Positions 1 to 12,091 of a stretch of 46,990 nt of DNA are shown here, in pieces; position 1 is the stretch's first letter; each line of letters starts with the position of its first letter. A program made the position numbers and the translations under genes. The notes below the pieces were generated by a model. The model made no database searches and was not told where the DNA came from. It worked only from the letters and a program-made list of their open reading frames with translations. Source of the DNA: Candidatus Cryptoclostridium obscurum (lineage in GTDB: Bacteria > Bacillota > Dehalobacteriia > UBA7702); the NCBI GenBank assembly GCA_904420535.1, contig CAJFVQ010000059.1, positions 1-46,990 of the forward strand, given 5' to 3'.

Positions 1-87
1 ATCGCCATTGAAGAAGGTCTTCGTTTCGCCATTCGTGAAGGCGGCAGAACCGTTGGTTCCGGCGTCGTCTCCGGCATCGAAGAATAA
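1..87 (+). CDS. tuf: Elongation factor Tu, C-terminal end (truncated by window start)
   Basis: Frame 1 reads IAIEEGLRFAIREGGRTVGSGVVSGIEE-stop, the conserved EF-Tu C-terminus, directly upstream of rpsJ. Confidence 0.93.
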   Translation: MAIEEGLRFAIREGGRTVGSGVVSGIEE

Positions 88-107
88 TTACTGTACTGAA
101 ATGTAAG

Positions 108-135
108 CCCGGAGAGGGCTTTGGTCCTCTCCGGC
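108..135 (+). terminator. Hairpin downstream of tuf, possible weak terminator
   Basis: CCGGAGAGG (109-117) pairs with CCTCTCCGG (126-134); only a weak T-rich tail. Confidence 0.5.
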
Positions 136-155
136 ATTTCCCTGCTTATAGCAAA

Positions 156-255
156 CAACCGCCTGACGAGCGATGACACGGGAGGTTGCGTTGGAGCTTT
201 AATACCAACGGTAATTTCCGCCGAGCGAGTCTGATGAATCAGGCGAAATAGGAGG
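156..255 (+). promoter_or_regulatory. Structured 5' leader of rpsJ (candidate r-protein autoregulatory leader)
   Basis: CGCCTGA (160-166)/TCAGGCG (239-245) outer helix ending 4 nt before AGGAGG SD (250-255); inner CGTTGG (189-194)/CCAACG (205-210). Confidence 0.45.
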
Positions 256-267
256 TTAATCAAATTT

Positions 268-576
268 ATGGCTCAACAAAAAATCAGAATCAAACTGAGA
301 GCTTTCGATCATAAGCTCTTGGATCAGTCCGCAGAAAGAATCGTGGAAACCGCCAAAAAAACCGGCGCGACCATTTCCGGTCCCATTCCTCTGCCCACTG
401 AAAAAAGCATTTATACGATCTTGCGTTCCCCCCATATCAACAAAGACTCTCGCGAACAATTTGAAATGAGAACCCACAAACGCTTGATCGATATTATGAA
501 TGCGTCTTCCAAAACCGTGGATTCGCTGATGCGTCTCGATCTCCCCACTGGGGTTGATATCGAAATTAAGCTGTAA
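268..576 (+). CDS. rpsJ: 30S ribosomal protein S10
   Basis: [34 protein letters not shown]; first gene of S10 operon. Confidence 0.98.
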   Translation: MAQQKIRIKLRAFDHKLLDQSAERIVETAKKTGATISGPIPLPTEKSIYTILRSPHINKDSREQFEMRTHKRLIDIMNASSKTVDSLMRLDLPTGVDIEIKL

Positions 577-685
577 TGAATCACGAATGTTTGTCTTGTG
601 CCGCATGGCTTTTTGATGCGGCGATCAAATACAGGCGAGCAATGTCGGGAAACCGGCACCTACGAATGGAAAGAGAGGTGTAACC

Positions 686-1315
686 ATGACACAGAAGGTC
701 ATTATGGGGAAAAAAGTCGGCATGACCCAAATTTTTGCCGATGACGGCAAAATTATTCCGGTCACTGTTGTGGAAGCCGCCCCCAGTGTCATCGTACAAA
801 TTAAGAATGAAGCAACCGATGGTTATCAAGCCATCCAACTCGGCTTTGATGAACTCAGAGCGAAATTAACCAACAAACCGCAACAAGGTCATTTTGCCAA
901 GGCAGATGTAAAACCCACCCGTTATTTGAGAGAATTCCGTGTAGAAGATGCCAGCCAGTATAGTCTGGGTCAGGAATTCACTTTGGATCAGTTTGAGGTA
1001 GGGGAAAAAATTGACGTTACCGGTACTTCCAAAGGGAAAGGCTTTACCAGCACCATCAAACGGTGGGGATTCGCCAGAGGCCCGATGGGTCATGGCTCTA
1101 AAAACCACCGCCGCCCCGCTTCTGCCGGCGCCAAAGGCCCTGCCCGGGTATTCAAAGGCAAAAAGAGCCCCGGCCGCCACGGCAATTTGAGGGTCACCAT
1201 CCAGAATTTGGAAGTAGTGAAGATCGTTCCTGAAAACAATCTGCTTTTGATCAAAGGCTCGATCCCCGGCGCGAAAAAATCTTTAGTCATCGTGAAGAAT
1301 GCAGTGAAAGCTTAA
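686..1315 (+). CDS. rplC: 50S ribosomal protein L3
   Basis: [39 protein letters not shown]...[11 protein letters not shown]. Confidence 0.98.
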   Translation: MTQKVIMGKKVGMTQIFADDGKIIPVTVVEAAPSVIVQIKNEATDGYQAIQLGFDELRAKLTNKPQQGHFAKADVKPTRYLREFRVEDASQYSLGQEFTLDQFEVGEKIDVTGTSKGKGFTSTIKRWGFARGPMGHGSKNHRRPASAGAKGPARVFKGKKSPGRHGNLRVTIQNLEVVKIVPENNLLLIKGSIPGAKKSLVIVKNAVKA

Positions 1316-1347
1316 GCTGATCAAAACGGAAAGGAGGAGTATGTCAA

Positions 1348-1968
1348 ATGCCTACGATTAAGGTTTACAATATGGAAGGCAAAGAAGCCGGCGAAATGGA
1401 ACTCAGTGCCGACGTCTTTGAAGCCAAAATCAATGTGCCTCTGATGCACCAGGCTGTTCTGAACACCCTGGCTTCTCAGAGAAGAGGCACCCATGAAACC
1501 AAAACCAGAAGTAACGTTGCCGGTACCACCAAAAAACCGTGGCGCCAAAAAGGCACTGGCCGTGCCCGTGTTGGTACTCGTCGCAATCCCGTTTGGACCG
1601 GCGGCGGCGTAGCTTTTGGTCCCCATCCCAGAGAATACGGCTTTAAAATGCCGAAGAAAATGCGGAAAGCCGCATTGCGTTCGGCATTAAGTGATAAATT
1701 TGCCAATGGCGAAATCATCGTTTTCGATGAATTGGCCATGGAAGCCCCAAAAACCAAAACCATGGTGGCGCTTTTGAATCAGTTCGAAGCCAATAACGCC
1801 ATCGTCGTGATGGATGAATTCAATGAAAACGTCTTCAAAAGTGTTCGCAACATTGCCGGCGTGATGCCCCTGGAAGCTTGTGGCATCAACGTATACAATG
1901 TTTTGGGCTCCCAGAAACTCGTTATGACGAAGGCTGCCGTTGCCAAGGTAGAGGAGGTGCTCGGCTGA
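1348..1968 (+). CDS. rplD: 50S ribosomal protein L4
   Basis: L4 motif KPWRQKGTGRARVGTRRNPVWTGGGVAFGPHPR. Confidence 0.98.
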   Translation: MPTIKVYNMEGKEAGEMELSADVFEAKINVPLMHQAVLNTLASQRRGTHETKTRSNVAGTTKKPWRQKGTGRARVGTRRNPVWTGGGVAFGPHPREYGFKMPKKMRKAALRSALSDKFANGEIIVFDELAMEAPKTKTMVALLNQFEANNAIVVMDEFNENVFKSVRNIAGVMPLEACGINVYNVLGSQKLVMTKAAVAKVEEVLG

Positions 1969-2255
1969 TGAGAAAAGCATACGATGTTTTGGTGAGACCT
2001 CTGGTCTCCGAAAAATCCATGCTCCTCATGGGAGAGAACAAATACTCCTTTGAAGTGGCAAAGGATGCCAATAAAATTGATATCAAAAGAGCTGTGGAAG
2101 AACAGTTCGACGTTACTGTTTTGAATGTAACCACCAGAAACATTCGCGGCAAAGTCAAAAGACAAGGCCGTTATGAAGGGAAACGCCCTGACAAGAAAAA
2201 AGCAATCGTTACCTTGAAAGACGGCGATAAGATCCAAGTTTTTGAAGGCCTATAA
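1968..2255 (+). CDS. rplW: 50S ribosomal protein L23
   Basis: [39 protein letters not shown] at 1968 overlaps rplD stop (ORF track start at 1878 is too far upstream). Confidence 0.97.
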   Translation: MRKAYDVLVRPLVSEKSMLLMGENKYSFEVAKDANKIDIKRAVEEQFDVTVLNVTTRNIRGKVKRQGRYEGKRPDKKKAIVTLKDGDKIQVFEGL

Positions 2256-2272
2256 TTAAGGAGGAGGAAAAA

Positions 2273-3097
2273 ATGGGTATTAAAAAATATAATCCGACTT
2301 CTCCCGGTCGCCGGGGAATGACGGTTTCCACCTTCGAGGAAATTACCAAAACAACGCCGGAAAAAAGCCTGGTTGTTCCCTTGAATCGTACCGGTGGTAG
2401 AAATAATCAAGGTCGCATTACAACGCGCCATAAAGGCGGCGGCCACAAAAGAATGTACCGTGTGCTGGACTTTAAAAGAACCAAAGATGATATTCCGGCT
2501 AAAGTCGCAGCAATTGAGTACGACCCTAACCGTACCGCAAACATCGCCTTGCTCCATTATGCAGATGGCGAAAAAAGATATATCCTTGCTCCGCAGGGTT
2601 TGAACATCGGCGACGTTGTCGTTTCCGGTCCCGCTGCCGACATCAAAGTGGGGAATGCTTTGCCCCTTGCGAACATCCCAGTGGGTACCTACATCCACAA
2701 TATTGAGCTTTATCCCAAAGGCGGCGCCAAAATGGTTCGTTCCGCTGGGGCCGGAGCTCAGCTTATGGCAAAAGAAGGCGAATACGCCACCCTCCGTTTG
2801 CCCTCGGGTGAAATGCGCATGGTACGCATCGAATGCCGCGCTACCATCGGCCAGGTAGGGAATGAGGATCAGGAAAACATCACCTTAGGGAAAGCCGGCC
2901 GCAATCGCTGGAAAGGCGTTCGTCCCGCTAACCGCGGTGTTGTTATGAACCCCTGCGATCATCCCCATGGCGGTGGTGAAGGCCGTTCGCCGGTGGGTCG
3001 CGCTCCCGTTACCCCTTGGGGCAAACCCGCATTGGGTGCCAAGACCCGGAACAAGAAAAAGGCTTCCAGTAAAATGATTGTGAAAGCCAGAGGTTAA
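2273..3097 (+). CDS. rplB: 50S ribosomal protein L2
   Basis: [15 protein letters not shown]...[19 protein letters not shown]. Confidence 0.98.
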   Translation: MGIKKYNPTSPGRRGMTVSTFEEITKTTPEKSLVVPLNRTGGRNNQGRITTRHKGGGHKRMYRVLDFKRTKDDIPAKVAAIEYDPNRTANIALLHYADGEKRYILAPQGLNIGDVVVSGPAADIKVGNALPLANIPVGTYIHNIELYPKGGAKMVRSAGAGAQLMAKEGEYATLRLPSGEMRMVRIECRATIGQVGNEDQENITLGKAGRNRWKGVRPANRGVVMNPCDHPHGGGEGRSPVGRAPVTPWGKPALGAKTRNKKKASSKMIVKARG

Positions 3098-3118
3098 TCG
3101 GAGGAAGGAGGCAATTCA

Positions 3119-3403
3119 ATGGCCAGATCGTTGAAAAAAGGCCCTTATTGCGAAGCCAGCTTGCTGGCTAAGGTGGAGAAGATGAATGAAGCCAATGACA
3201 AACAGGTTATCAAAACCTGGTCCCGTCGTTCCACCATCTTCCCCCAAATGATTGGGCATACATTTGCCGTGCATGACGGCAGAAAACACGTTCCCGTCTA
3301 TGTAACTGAAGACATGGTCGGTCATAAATTGGGCGAATTTGTTCCCACCCGTCTGTTCAGAGGTCATGGGAATCATACGGAAAGATCCACAGCCCTGAAA
3401 TAA
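3119..3403 (+). CDS. rpsS: 30S ribosomal protein S19
   Basis: [23 protein letters not shown]...[25 protein letters not shown]. Confidence 0.98.
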   Translation: MARSLKKGPYCEASLLAKVEKMNEANDKQVIKTWSRRSTIFPQMIGHTFAVHDGRKHVPVYVTEDMVGHKLGEFVPTRLFRGHGNHTERSTALK

Positions 3404-3427
3404 GCCGTGCGAAGGAGGTAAATATTC

Positions 3428-3766
3428 GTGGAAGTGAAAGCAGTAGCGAAACATATTCGGATTTCTCCCCGCAAGGTTCGGTACGTCGCAGACATGGTTC
3501 GCGGCAAAGGCGTGGAAGAAGCCCGTGCTATTTTGAAATTGATCCCCAACCGTGGGAGCGTTCCTGTTTTAAAAGTTTTAAATTCTGCCGTTGCCAACGC
3601 AGAACACAATAACGACATGAACGAAGACGAATTATTTGTCAAGAAGATTTTCATTGATGAGGGTGTGACCTGGAAGCGGATTAAGCCCCGCGCCAAGGGC
3701 AGAGCAGACCGCATCAATAAAAGAACTTGCCACATCACTGTGGTAGTAAGCGAGAAGGAGGCTTAA
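3428..3766 (+). CDS. rplV: 50S ribosomal protein L22
   Basis: [26 protein letters not shown] start with SD. Confidence 0.97.
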   Translation: MEVKAVAKHIRISPRKVRYVADMVRGKGVEEARAILKLIPNRGSVPVLKVLNSAVANAEHNNDMNEDELFVKKIFIDEGVTWKRIKPRAKGRADRINKRTCHITVVVSEKEA

Positions 3767-3768
3767 GC

Positions 3769-4437
3769 GTGGGTCAGAAAGTTAATCCCAAAGGGTTCCG
3801 TGTGGGCGTCATTCGTGATTGGGACAGCCGCTGGTATGCCCGTAAAGAATATTCTGATTACCTGTTGGAAGACTACAAAATCAGAAAATATTTGAAAAAT
3901 AAACTCTACGCTTCCGGCATTTCCCGCATTGAAATCGAACGTGCCGCAGGACGTGTGAAAGTAAATATCTTTACCGCAAAACCCGGTATCGTTATCGGTC
4001 GCGGCGGTTCCGAAGTGGAAGCTTTAAAAGTAGCATTGGAAAAAATGACCGGTAAAAAAGTTAATATCTATATTAACGAAGTGAAAAAACCGGAATTAGA
4101 CGCTCAACTCGTCGCCGAAAGCGTCGCCGCCGCTCTGGAAAAGAGAATCGGTTTTAGAAGAGCAATGAAGCAGGCCGTAGGCCGTACCATGCGTTTAGGC
4201 GCCGGCGGCATTAAATTGATGTGCTCCGGTCGTTTGGGCGGCGCCGAAATCGCCCGTACCGAATGGACCAGTGAAGGGAAAGTGCCTCTTCATACCCTTC
4301 GGGCAGATATTGATTACGCCGTGGCCGAAGCCAATACCACTTATGGTAAAATCGGTGTAAAATGCTGGATCTATAAAGGAGAAGTTTTGCCTGAAAAAAC
4401 CGGCTCCGCCAAAAAAAAGGAAGGGGGCGCTGAATAA
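3769..4437 (+). CDS. rpsC: 30S ribosomal protein S3
   Basis: [30 protein letters not shown] start at 3769 after SD; KH-domain GRGGSE. Confidence 0.97.
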   Translation: MGQKVNPKGFRVGVIRDWDSRWYARKEYSDYLLEDYKIRKYLKNKLYASGISRIEIERAAGRVKVNIFTAKPGIVIGRGGSEVEALKVALEKMTGKKVNIYINEVKKPELDAQLVAESVAAALEKRIGFRRAMKQAVGRTMRLGAGGIKLMCSGRLGGAEIARTEWTSEGKVPLHTLRADIDYAVAEANTTYGKIGVKCWIYKGEVLPEKTGSAKKKEGGAE

Positions 4438-4859
4438 TGTTACTTCCTAAAAGAGTAAAATATCGCCGTCCTCATCGCGGTACTATGAAAGGAAAGGCCA
4501 CCAAAGGGAATTTCGTGGCTTATGGTGAATACGGTATGCAGGCTACAGAGTGCGGTTGGATTACCAGCCGTCAGATTGAGGCAGCCCGTATTGCCATGAC
4601 TCGTTATATGAAACGTGGCGGTAAGGTTTGGATCAAGATCTTCCCCCACAAACCCATCACCGAAAAACCTGCTGAAACTCGTATGGGTAGCGGGAAAGGT
4701 TCCCCGGAATATTGGGTAGCCGTTGTAAAACCCGGCCGCGTGATGTTCGAAGTCAGCGGTGTGTCCGAAGAAGTCGCCCGCGAAGCGATTCGTTTGGCAC
4801 AGCACAAATTGCCCATTAAGAGCAAATTCGTGAAACGTGAAGGCGGTGACGCAGAATGA
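4437..4859 (+). CDS. rplP: 50S ribosomal protein L16
   Basis: [25 protein letters not shown]. Confidence 0.98.
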   Translation: MLLPKRVKYRRPHRGTMKGKATKGNFVAYGEYGMQATECGWITSRQIEAARIAMTRYMKRGGKVWIKIFPHKPITEKPAETRMGSGKGSPEYWVAVVKPGRVMFEVSGVSEEVAREAIRLAQHKLPIKSKFVKREGGDAE

Positions 4860-5059
4860 AAATGAAGGAAATCACTGAAATGACCACTTCCGAGCTGAAC
4901 CAGAAAGTGGAAAGCTTGAAAGAGGAATTGTTTAACTTGCGTTTTCGTTTGGCAACCGGTCAATTAGATAATCCCATGGTGATTAAGGAAGTCAAAAGAA
5001 ATATCGCCAGAGTCAAAACTGTGATTAGAGAAAGAGAAATCAAAGGAACTGATTTCTAA
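4856..5059 (+). CDS. rpmC: 50S ribosomal protein L29
   Basis: [49 protein letters not shown]. Confidence 0.97.
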   Translation: MKMKEITEMTTSELNQKVESLKEELFNLRFRLATGQLDNPMVIKEVKRNIARVKTVIREREIKGTDF

Positions 5060-5080
5060 TCGGAAGGAGGATAAAACCGC

Positions 5081-5341
5081 ATGGATAGAAACGGAAGAAA
5101 GGTGCGGATTGGCCAGGTGGTCAGCGACAAAATGGATAAAACCATCGTTGTTCGAGTGGAAACCAAAATCCGGCATCCTCTTTACGGAAAAATCGTAAAA
5201 ACCAGCAAAAAATATAAAGCCCATGACGAAAATAATGAAGCCAGAGTTGGCGACATGATTAAAATGATGGAAACTCGCCCCTTGTCCAAAGACAAAAGAT
5301 GGCGTTTGGTGGAAATCGTTGAAAAAGCTCCAATCGTCTGA
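5081..5341 (+). CDS. rpsQ: 30S ribosomal protein S17
   Basis: [25 protein letters not shown]. Confidence 0.97.
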   Translation: MDRNGRKVRIGQVVSDKMDKTIVVRVETKIRHPLYGKIVKTSKKYKAHDENNEARVGDMIKMMETRPLSKDKRWRLVEIVEKAPIV

Positions 5342-5367
5342 GTAATTGAAGAAAGGGGGCAATCGTA

Positions 5368-5736
5368 ATGATTCAACAAGAAACAAGACTCAAAGTCGGC
5401 GATAACACCGGCGCAAAAGAGCTTCTTTGTATTAAAGTGTTGGGCGGCGCCGGTCGTCGTTATGCCACGGTGGGCGATGTCATTGTTTGCAGCGTTAAAC
5501 ATGCCACACCCGGCGGCGTTGTTAAAAAAGGCGACGTAGTTAAGGCTGTAGTCGTCAGAACCAAAAAAGAAATTCGGCGTCCTGACGGATCTTATATTCG
5601 TTTCGACCAAAACGCAGCTGTGATCATCAAAGATGACGGTCAACCCAGAGGGACTCGTATCTTTGGCCCTGTAGCCAGAGAATTAAGAGAAAAGAATTAC
5701 ATGAAAATCGTGTCCCTGGCGCCGGAAGTACTTTAA
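5368..5736 (+). CDS. rplN: 50S ribosomal protein L14
   Basis: [27 protein letters not shown]. Confidence 0.98.
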   Translation: MIQQETRLKVGDNTGAKELLCIKVLGGAGRRYATVGDVIVCSVKHATPGGVVKKGDVVKAVVVRTKKEIRRPDGSYIRFDQNAAVIIKDDGQPRGTRIFGPVARELREKNYMKIVSLAPEVL

Positions 5737-5753
5737 TTTAGGAGGTGGACGCT

Positions 5754-6080
5754 TTGGCTCTCGCCAAAACTCATATTCGTAAAGATGATACGGTAATGGT
5801 AATTACCGGAAAAGATGCCGGCACCACCGGCAAAGTCATCCAAGTGCTTCCCGCAAAGGGCAAAGTTGTGGTAGAAGGTGTGAACGTCGTAAAAAGACAC
5901 ACGAAACCGACCCAGAAAAACCCTCAGGGTGGCATTGTGGAAAAACCCGCAGCCATTGATGCTTCCAATGTGATGCTCTACTGCGGTAAATGCAAAAAAG
6001 TAACGAGAATCCAGAAGAAAACCGTCGACAATAAAAACGTTCGCGTTTGCAAACATTGCGGCGAAGCCTTCGATAAGTAA
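5754..6080 (+). CDS. rplX: 50S ribosomal protein L24
   Basis: KTHIRKDDTVMVITGKDAGTTGKVIQVLPAKGKVVVEGVN; TTG start at 5754 preferred because the upstream GTG (5745) lies in the SD. Confidence 0.93.
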   Translation: MALAKTHIRKDDTVMVITGKDAGTTGKVIQVLPAKGKVVVEGVNVVKRHTKPTQKNPQGGIVEKPAAIDASNVMLYCGKCKKVTRIQKKTVDNKNVRVCKHCGEAFDK

Positions 6081-6101
6081 TAGGGAAAGGAGACATTTTC
6101 A

Positions 6102-6644
6102 GTGGCAAGACTTAAAGATAAATATGCCAACGATATTATTCCCGCCCTCAAAGAGAAATTTCAATACGGCAATGTGATGGAAGTTCCCAAACTTGCCAAA
6201 ATCGTGATCAATATGGGAATGGGCGAAGCAATCTCCAATCCCAAAGCAATGGATGCCGCTGTGGGCGACTTGACTGCCATTACCGGTCAGAAGCCCATCG
6301 TTACCAAAGCAAAAAAATCCGTTGCAGCTTTTAAAGTGAGAACCGGAATGCCTATCGGTATTAAGGTGACTTTGAGAGGCGACAAAATGTATGAATTCAC
6401 CGACCGTCTCGTCTCTGTGGCGCTTCCTCGCGTCAGAGACTTCAAAGGGATCTCTCCCAAAGCGTTCGACGGCCGTGGCAACTATACACTCGGCTTAAAA
6501 GAACAGTTGATCTTCCCGGAAATCGAGTACGATAAAGTAGACCGCCTGCGCGGTATGGAAATCTGCTTTGTTACTTCGGCAAAAACCGACGAAGAAGCCA
6601 AAGAATTGTTAAAGCTTATGGGGATGCCCTTTGCTGCCAACTAA
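6102..6644 (+). CDS. rplE: 50S ribosomal protein L5
   Basis: [45 protein letters not shown] start. Confidence 0.97.
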   Translation: MARLKDKYANDIIPALKEKFQYGNVMEVPKLAKIVINMGMGEAISNPKAMDAAVGDLTAITGQKPIVTKAKKSVAAFKVRTGMPIGIKVTLRGDKMYEFTDRLVSVALPRVRDFKGISPKAFDGRGNYTLGLKEQLIFPEIEYDKVDRLRGMEICFVTSAKTDEEAKELLKLMGMPFAAN

Positions 6645-6667
6645 GGCCGGGCTTTAAGGAGGAAAAC

Positions 6668-6853
6668 ATGGCGAAAAAATCTATGATCGCAAAACAAGGA
6701 CGTAAGCCCAAATATGCTGTGCGTGGCTATAATCGCTGCAAAATTTGCGGCCGCCCCCACGCCTATATGCGTAAATTCGGCATTTGCCGCGTTTGCTTCA
6801 GAGAATTGGCTTACAAGGGAGAAATTCCCGGCGTAACCAAATCGAGCTGGTAA
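6668..6853 (+). CDS. rpsN: 30S ribosomal protein S14, type Z (zinc-binding)
   Basis: 61 aa; C-x2-C...C-x2-C pattern [20 protein letters not shown]. Confidence 0.97.
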   Translation: MAKKSMIAKQGRKPKYAVRGYNRCKICGRPHAYMRKFGICRVCFRELAYKGEIPGVTKSSW

Positions 6854-6877
6854 TAAGCCGGAAGGAGGTAACATTTC

Positions 6878-7276
6878 ATGGTCATGACAGATCCCATTGC
6901 CGATTTCCTTACCAGAATCCGCAATGCTAATACTGTTTATATGGAAAAGGTGGAAATTCCCGCCTCAAAAACGAAAAAGAATCTGGCCAATATCCTCAAA
7001 GAGGAAGGCTATATCAAAGATGTGGAATACATCGAAGACGGAAAGCAAGGCTTTTTACGTCTCTATCTGAAATATGGCAGCAATCGGGAAAAGGTTATCA
7101 CCGGGTTGAAACGTATCAGCCGTCCCGGATTGAGAGTATATGCGCAAAAGGACGAAGTTCCCAAAGTTTTGGGCGGTCTCGGTATTGCCGTCATCTCCAC
7201 TTCGCAAGGTCTAATGACCGATAAAGAAGCCCGCAAAGCCGGAATCGGCGGCGAAGTTATGTGCTATATTTGGTAG
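6878..7276 (+). CDS. rpsH: 30S ribosomal protein S8
   Basis: [44 protein letters not shown]. Confidence 0.98.
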   Translation: MVMTDPIADFLTRIRNANTVYMEKVEIPASKTKKNLANILKEEGYIKDVEYIEDGKQGFLRLYLKYGSNREKVITGLKRISRPGLRVYAQKDEVPKVLGGLGIAVISTSQGLMTDKEARKAGIGGEVMCYIW

Positions 7277-7313
7277 AATCGCAGGATACGAACTCAATTT
7301 TGGGAGGTGCAAT

Positions 7314-7859
7314 ATGTCTCGTATTGGCAGAATGCCGGTGGCGATCCCCGCAGGAGTAAAGGTCACTTTGGATGGCGTCCACATTGTGGTGGAAGGTCCC
7401 AAAGGAAAACTCGAACGGGATTTGCATCCTGATATGACCGTAACCGTGGAAGGGGAAGAACTTCTTGTAACTCGCCCCTCTGATGATAAAGATCATCGTG
7501 CGCTTCATGGTTTGACACGTGCTTTGATCCATAACATGGTCGTTGGTGTAACCACCGGATTTAAAAAAGATTTGGAACTGGTCGGCGTTGGTTACCGCGC
7601 CGCCAAGCAAGGGAAAAACCTGGTTTTGACTGTTGGTTATTCCCATCCCGTAGAAATGGAACCGGGAGAAGGGATTGAAATTGAAGTGCCCTCTCCGAAC
7701 AGAATTACTATTCTTGGTACGGATAAAGAAAAGGTCGGCGCCTTCGCCGCGAACGTCAGAAGCGTACGTCCGCCGGAACCCTATAAAGGTAAAGGGATCA
7801 AGTATGAAGGTGAAGTTATCAAACGCAAGGCTGGGAAAGCCGGCGTGAAAGGTTCTTAA
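7314..7859 (+). CDS. rplF: 50S ribosomal protein L6
   Basis: [21 protein letters not shown]...[23 protein letters not shown]. Confidence 0.98.
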   Translation: MSRIGRMPVAIPAGVKVTLDGVHIVVEGPKGKLERDLHPDMTVTVEGEELLVTRPSDDKDHRALHGLTRALIHNMVVGVTTGFKKDLELVGVGYRAAKQGKNLVLTVGYSHPVEMEPGEGIEIEVPSPNRITILGTDKEKVGAFAANVRSVRPPEPYKGKGIKYEGEVIKRKAGKAGVKGS

Positions 7860-7876
7860 GGAAAGGAGCGCTCGTT

Positions 7877-8239
7877 TTGTATAAAGCATATAATCGCAAT
7901 GCTGTCAGAATCAAAAAGCATAAAAGCATTCGCCTGAAAATTTCCGGCACTGCAGAATGCCCTCGCTTGGCGGTTTACCGCAGCGCAAAAAACATCTATG
8001 CCCAAATTATTGACGATGTGGCCGGCAAAACTTTGGTCGCAGCCTCCACTTTGGAACCTGCTCTCAGAGAAAATTACGGCGGGAATGTGGAAGCAGCCAC
8101 CGCCGTTGGCAAACGCATCGCAGAAAAGGCTCTTGAAAAAGGCATTAAGGAAGTGGTTTTTGACCGCGGCGGCCTCGTTTACCATGGTCGCGTCAAAGCC
8201 CTTGCCGACGGTGCCAGAGAGGCTGGCCTCGAATTCTAA
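7877..8239 (+). CDS. rplR: 50S ribosomal protein L18
   Basis: [43 protein letters not shown] start. Confidence 0.97.
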   Translation: MYKAYNRNAVRIKKHKSIRLKISGTAECPRLAVYRSAKNIYAQIIDDVAGKTLVAASTLEPALRENYGGNVEAATAVGKRIAEKALEKGIKEVVFDRGGLVYHGRVKALADGAREAGLEF

Positions 8240-8260
8240 GAGGTATAAGGAGGGAAATAG

Positions 8261-8770
8261 ATGTCCAGAATTGACGCCACGAATCTTGAATTAACGGAAC
8301 AGATCGTCAATATCAACCGTGTAGCCAAGGTTGTAAAAGGTGGTCGCCGTTTTAGCTTCAGCGCCCTCGTTGTTGTGGGCGATGGCAACGGTCATGTCGG
8401 TTTCGGTCTCGGTAAAGCCGGGGAAGTTCCCGAAGCCATCAGAAAAGCCGTGGAAGACGCGAAGAAAAATTTGATTTATGTACCTGTTGTAAATTATACA
8501 CTGCCTCATGAAACCATCGGTCGTTTTGGCGCCAGCCGCGTTCTTTTGAAACCTGCTGCCCCTGGTACCGGTGTGATTGCTGGCGGCCCTGTCCGTGCAG
8601 TCTTGGAATCCGTTGGGGTACGCGATATTTTGACAAAATCCTTGGGCTCCAATAACGCCATCAACATGGTGTCCGCAACCTTTGAAGGACTCAAAAGCAT
8701 GAGAACCGCCGAAGAAGTTGCGAAATTGAGAGGCAAATCCGTGAAGGAAATCTTGGGTCAGGAGGAGTAA
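8261..8770 (+). CDS. rpsE: 30S ribosomal protein S5
   Basis: [46 protein letters not shown]. Confidence 0.98.
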   Translation: MSRIDATNLELTEQIVNINRVAKVVKGGRRFSFSALVVVGDGNGHVGFGLGKAGEVPEAIRKAVEDAKKNLIYVPVVNYTLPHETIGRFGASRVLLKPAAPGTGVIAGGPVRAVLESVGVRDILTKSLGSNNAINMVSATFEGLKSMRTAEEVAKLRGKSVKEILGQEE

Positions 8771-8774
8771 AACC

Positions 8775-8960
8775 ATGGCAAAAATCAAGATTACCCTTGT
8801 AAAAAGTGTGATCGGCTATAGTGAACAGCAGAGAAGAACTGTGAAGTCGCTGGGACTTACCAAAACCCATAGCTCGGTCATCCAAAACGACACCCCCGAC
8901 ATCATGGGGAAAGTGAAAAAAATCAGCCACCTTTTGAAGGTGGAAGAAGTAGAAGCCTAA
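8775..8960 (+). CDS. rpmD: 50S ribosomal protein L30
   Basis: [56 protein letters not shown]. Confidence 0.97.
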   Translation: MAKIKITLVKSVIGYSEQQRRTVKSLGLTKTHSSVIQNDTPDIMGKVKKISHLLKVEEVEA

Positions 8961-8980
8961 GCAGCCAGGAGGTAAGTAAC

Positions 8981-9418
8981 ATGAAATTACACGACTTAAA
9001 ACCGGCTGATGGATCCAGACCGAAAGCAACACGGAAAGGCCGTGGCATCGGCTCCGGTTTGGGCAAGACCTCCGGTAAAGGTCATAAAGGGCAAAAGGCT
9101 CGCTCCGGCGGCGGCGTTCGCCCCGGTTTTGAAGGCGGCCAGATGCCTCTCCAAAGAAGAATCCCCAAACGCGGTTTCACGAATATTTTTCGTAAAGAGA
9201 TCGAAGAAGTGTCCTTGGGCGATTTGAATATTTTCGAAGCCAATGCAACGGTCACTCCCGTGGATCTCTATGAAGCCGGTTTGATCGGTCCCTGTGACGG
9301 TGTAAAAATTCTCGCCAACGGCGAAATTGAAAAAGCCCTCACGCTCCAATATGTAAAATGCAGCAAAGCCGCTGCCGAAAAAATCGAAGCCGCAGGTGGT
9401 AAAATCGAGGTGATGTAA
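8981..9418 (+). CDS. rplO: 50S ribosomal protein L15
   Basis: [44 protein letters not shown]. Confidence 0.98.
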   Translation: MKLHDLKPADGSRPKATRKGRGIGSGLGKTSGKGHKGQKARSGGGVRPGFEGGQMPLQRRIPKRGFTNIFRKEIEEVSLGDLNIFEANATVTPVDLYEAGLIGPCDGVKILANGEIEKALTLQYVKCSKAAAEKIEAAGGKIEVM

Positions 9419-9419
9419 A

Positions 9420-10670
9420 ATGTTGGCAACCCTTAAAAATGCATTTAAGGTAGAAGAAATCCGTGGCAAAATCTTTTTCACGCTTTTTATGTTTCTTATA
9501 TTCCGCATTGGGGCCCATATTCCCGCTCCCGGAATTAATCCCGACGTTGTAGCCGAACTCCTGAGCCAGAACATTTTTGGTTTTATTGATGTTCTCTCTG
9601 GTGGTGCTTTTAAAAACATCAGTATTTTTGCCATGGGCATCATGCCATACATTAACGCTTCGATTATTATGAATTTGTTGACCATTGTGGTTCCCTATTT
9701 TGAACGTCTTGCCAAAGAAGGTCCCGAGGGGAAACGCAAAATGGCCCAAATCACCCGTTACGGTTGTATTATTCTCGGTTTTGTTCAGGCGCTCCTCATG
9801 TCGTTTTATCTTAGAAATGCCATGTACGATTTCAACTTTTTCAGCGTCATGATTGTCACCATCTCTCTGACAGCCGGGACCGCTATCCTGATGTGGATGG
9901 GGGAAATGATTACGGAAAAAGGCATCGGGAACGGTATTTCCCTGATCATCTTTGCCGGGATCGTATCCCGTATTCCCTCGGGTATCACTTATATCGTCAA
10001 TTCGCTCCGCTCCGGTGAAGTAAACTTCTTTGCCGTACTTCTCTTCCTTGTGATTGCCCTTGTGATTATCATTGGTATCATCTACATCAACGAAGGTCAG
10101 CGCAGAATCCCTGTTCAATACGCCAAACGTGTGGTTGGCCGGAAAGTGTACGGCGGGCAGAGCACCAACATTCCTATGAAGGTCAATCAGGCCGGCGTTA
10201 TTCCCATCATCTTCGCTATGTCGATTTTGATGTTGCCTGGCCTCATCGCCTCGTTCTTTGACGGCGCCGTTGCCAACGCCATTGCCCGTTGGTTCTCAAC
10301 GAGTCATCCCGTATATATGGTCGTTGACACATTGCTAATCATCTTCTTCGCCTATTTCTACACCGCTGTCACCTTCAGCCCTGTGGATGTAGCCGACAAT
10401 ATGAAAAAGAACGGCGGGTTTATTCCTGGAATTCGTCCCGGAAGACCCACAGCAGAGTATCTCGACAGAATCTTGACCAGATTAACCTTGGCCGGCGCGA
10501 TCTTTTTAGCCTTTATCGCGTTGTTGCCGAACCTGATGACTGCCATCACCGGTGTTAACGTGAGCTTCGGTGGAACATCGCTGCTGATTGCCGTTGGTGT
10601 TGCTTTGGATACCATGAAGCAGCTGGAAAGTCAGCTCTTAATGCGTAATTACCAAGGGTTTATGAAATAA
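9420..10670 (+). CDS. secY: Preprotein translocase subunit SecY
   Basis: IFFTLFMFLIFRIGAHIPAPGIN; multi-TM; QRRIPVQYAKR; NPADVADN-like SPVDVADNMKKNGGFIPGIRPG. Confidence 0.98.
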   Translation: MLATLKNAFKVEEIRGKIFFTLFMFLIFRIGAHIPAPGINPDVVAELLSQNIFGFIDVLSGGAFKNISIFAMGIMPYINASIIMNLLTIVVPYFERLAKEGPEGKRKMAQITRYGCIILGFVQALLMSFYLRNAMYDFNFFSVMIVTISLTAGTAILMWMGEMITEKGIGNGISLIIFAGIVSRIPSGITYIVNSLRSGEVNFFAVLLFLVIALVIIIGIIYINEGQRRIPVQYAKRVVGRKVYGGQSTNIPMKVNQAGVIPIIFAMSILMLPGLIASFFDGAVANAIARWFSTSHPVYMVVDTLLIIFFAYFYTAVTFSPVDVADNMKKNGGFIPGIRPGRPTAEYLDRILTRLTLAGAIFLAFIALLPNLMTAITGVNVSFGGTSLLIAVGVALDTMKQLESQLLMRNYQGFMK

Positions 10671-11329
<659 letters not shown>

Positions 11330-11330
<1 letters not shown>

Positions 11331-12079
11331 TGATCATCTGCAAAACAAGGGAACAAATCGCCAAAATGCGGGACGCCGGCAAGATCGTTGCTGAAGTTCT
11401 GGCGCTGATGGAGGAATATGCAAAGCCCGGCATTTCCACGGCAGAGCTGGATCAAATTGCCGAAGCCCACATTCGTAAAAGCGGCGCTGTTCCCACATTT
11501 CTGGGCTATGGCGGCTTTCCCGCCTCGATCTGTGCTTCCATTAACGAGGAAGTCATTCACGGTATCCCTCGCTCTGACAAAATTTTACAAGCTGGTGATA
11601 TCATCAGCATTGATGTGGGCGCCACCTTCCGCGGCTATGTGGGTGACGCAGCGAGGACCTTCCCCGTGGGTGAAATCAGCGAAGAGGACGCTCGCCTCAT
11701 TCGTGTGACGGAAGAATCGTTTTTTGAAGGACTGAAACAGGCAGTGGCCGGCAACAAACTGGGCGATATCTCCCATGCGGTGCAAAAGCATGTGGAAAAA
11801 AACGGCTTTTCTGTGATTCGTGACTATACCGGTCACGGTGTAGGGCAGAAAATGCATGAAGACCCCAGTGTCCCCAATTATGGCAGAAGCGGCAAAGGGC
11901 CCCGTCTCAAATCGGGATTGACCATCGCTTTGGAGCCCATGGTGGCCGCAGGCCATTACAGCTTGCGTACATTGCGTGACCATTGGACCTGTGTGACACG
12001 GGACGGTTCCATGGCGGCGCACTATGAAAACACTTTTGCTGTCACCGATGGTGAGCCTGAGATTTTAACCAGGTTGTAA
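11330..12079 (+). CDS. map: Type I methionyl aminopeptidase
   Basis: [18 protein letters not shown]...GDIISIDVG...[20 protein letters not shown]; overlaps adk stop. Confidence 0.97.
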
Positions 12080-12091
12080 AGGAGCGTTTTT

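Noticed and set aside
7257-7889. 210-aa antisense ORF opposite rplF
   Set aside because: Shadow of L6 coding sequence.
9339-10118. 259-aa antisense ORF opposite rplO/secY
   Set aside because: Shadow of a conserved coding sequence; composition and lack of SD do not support a gene.
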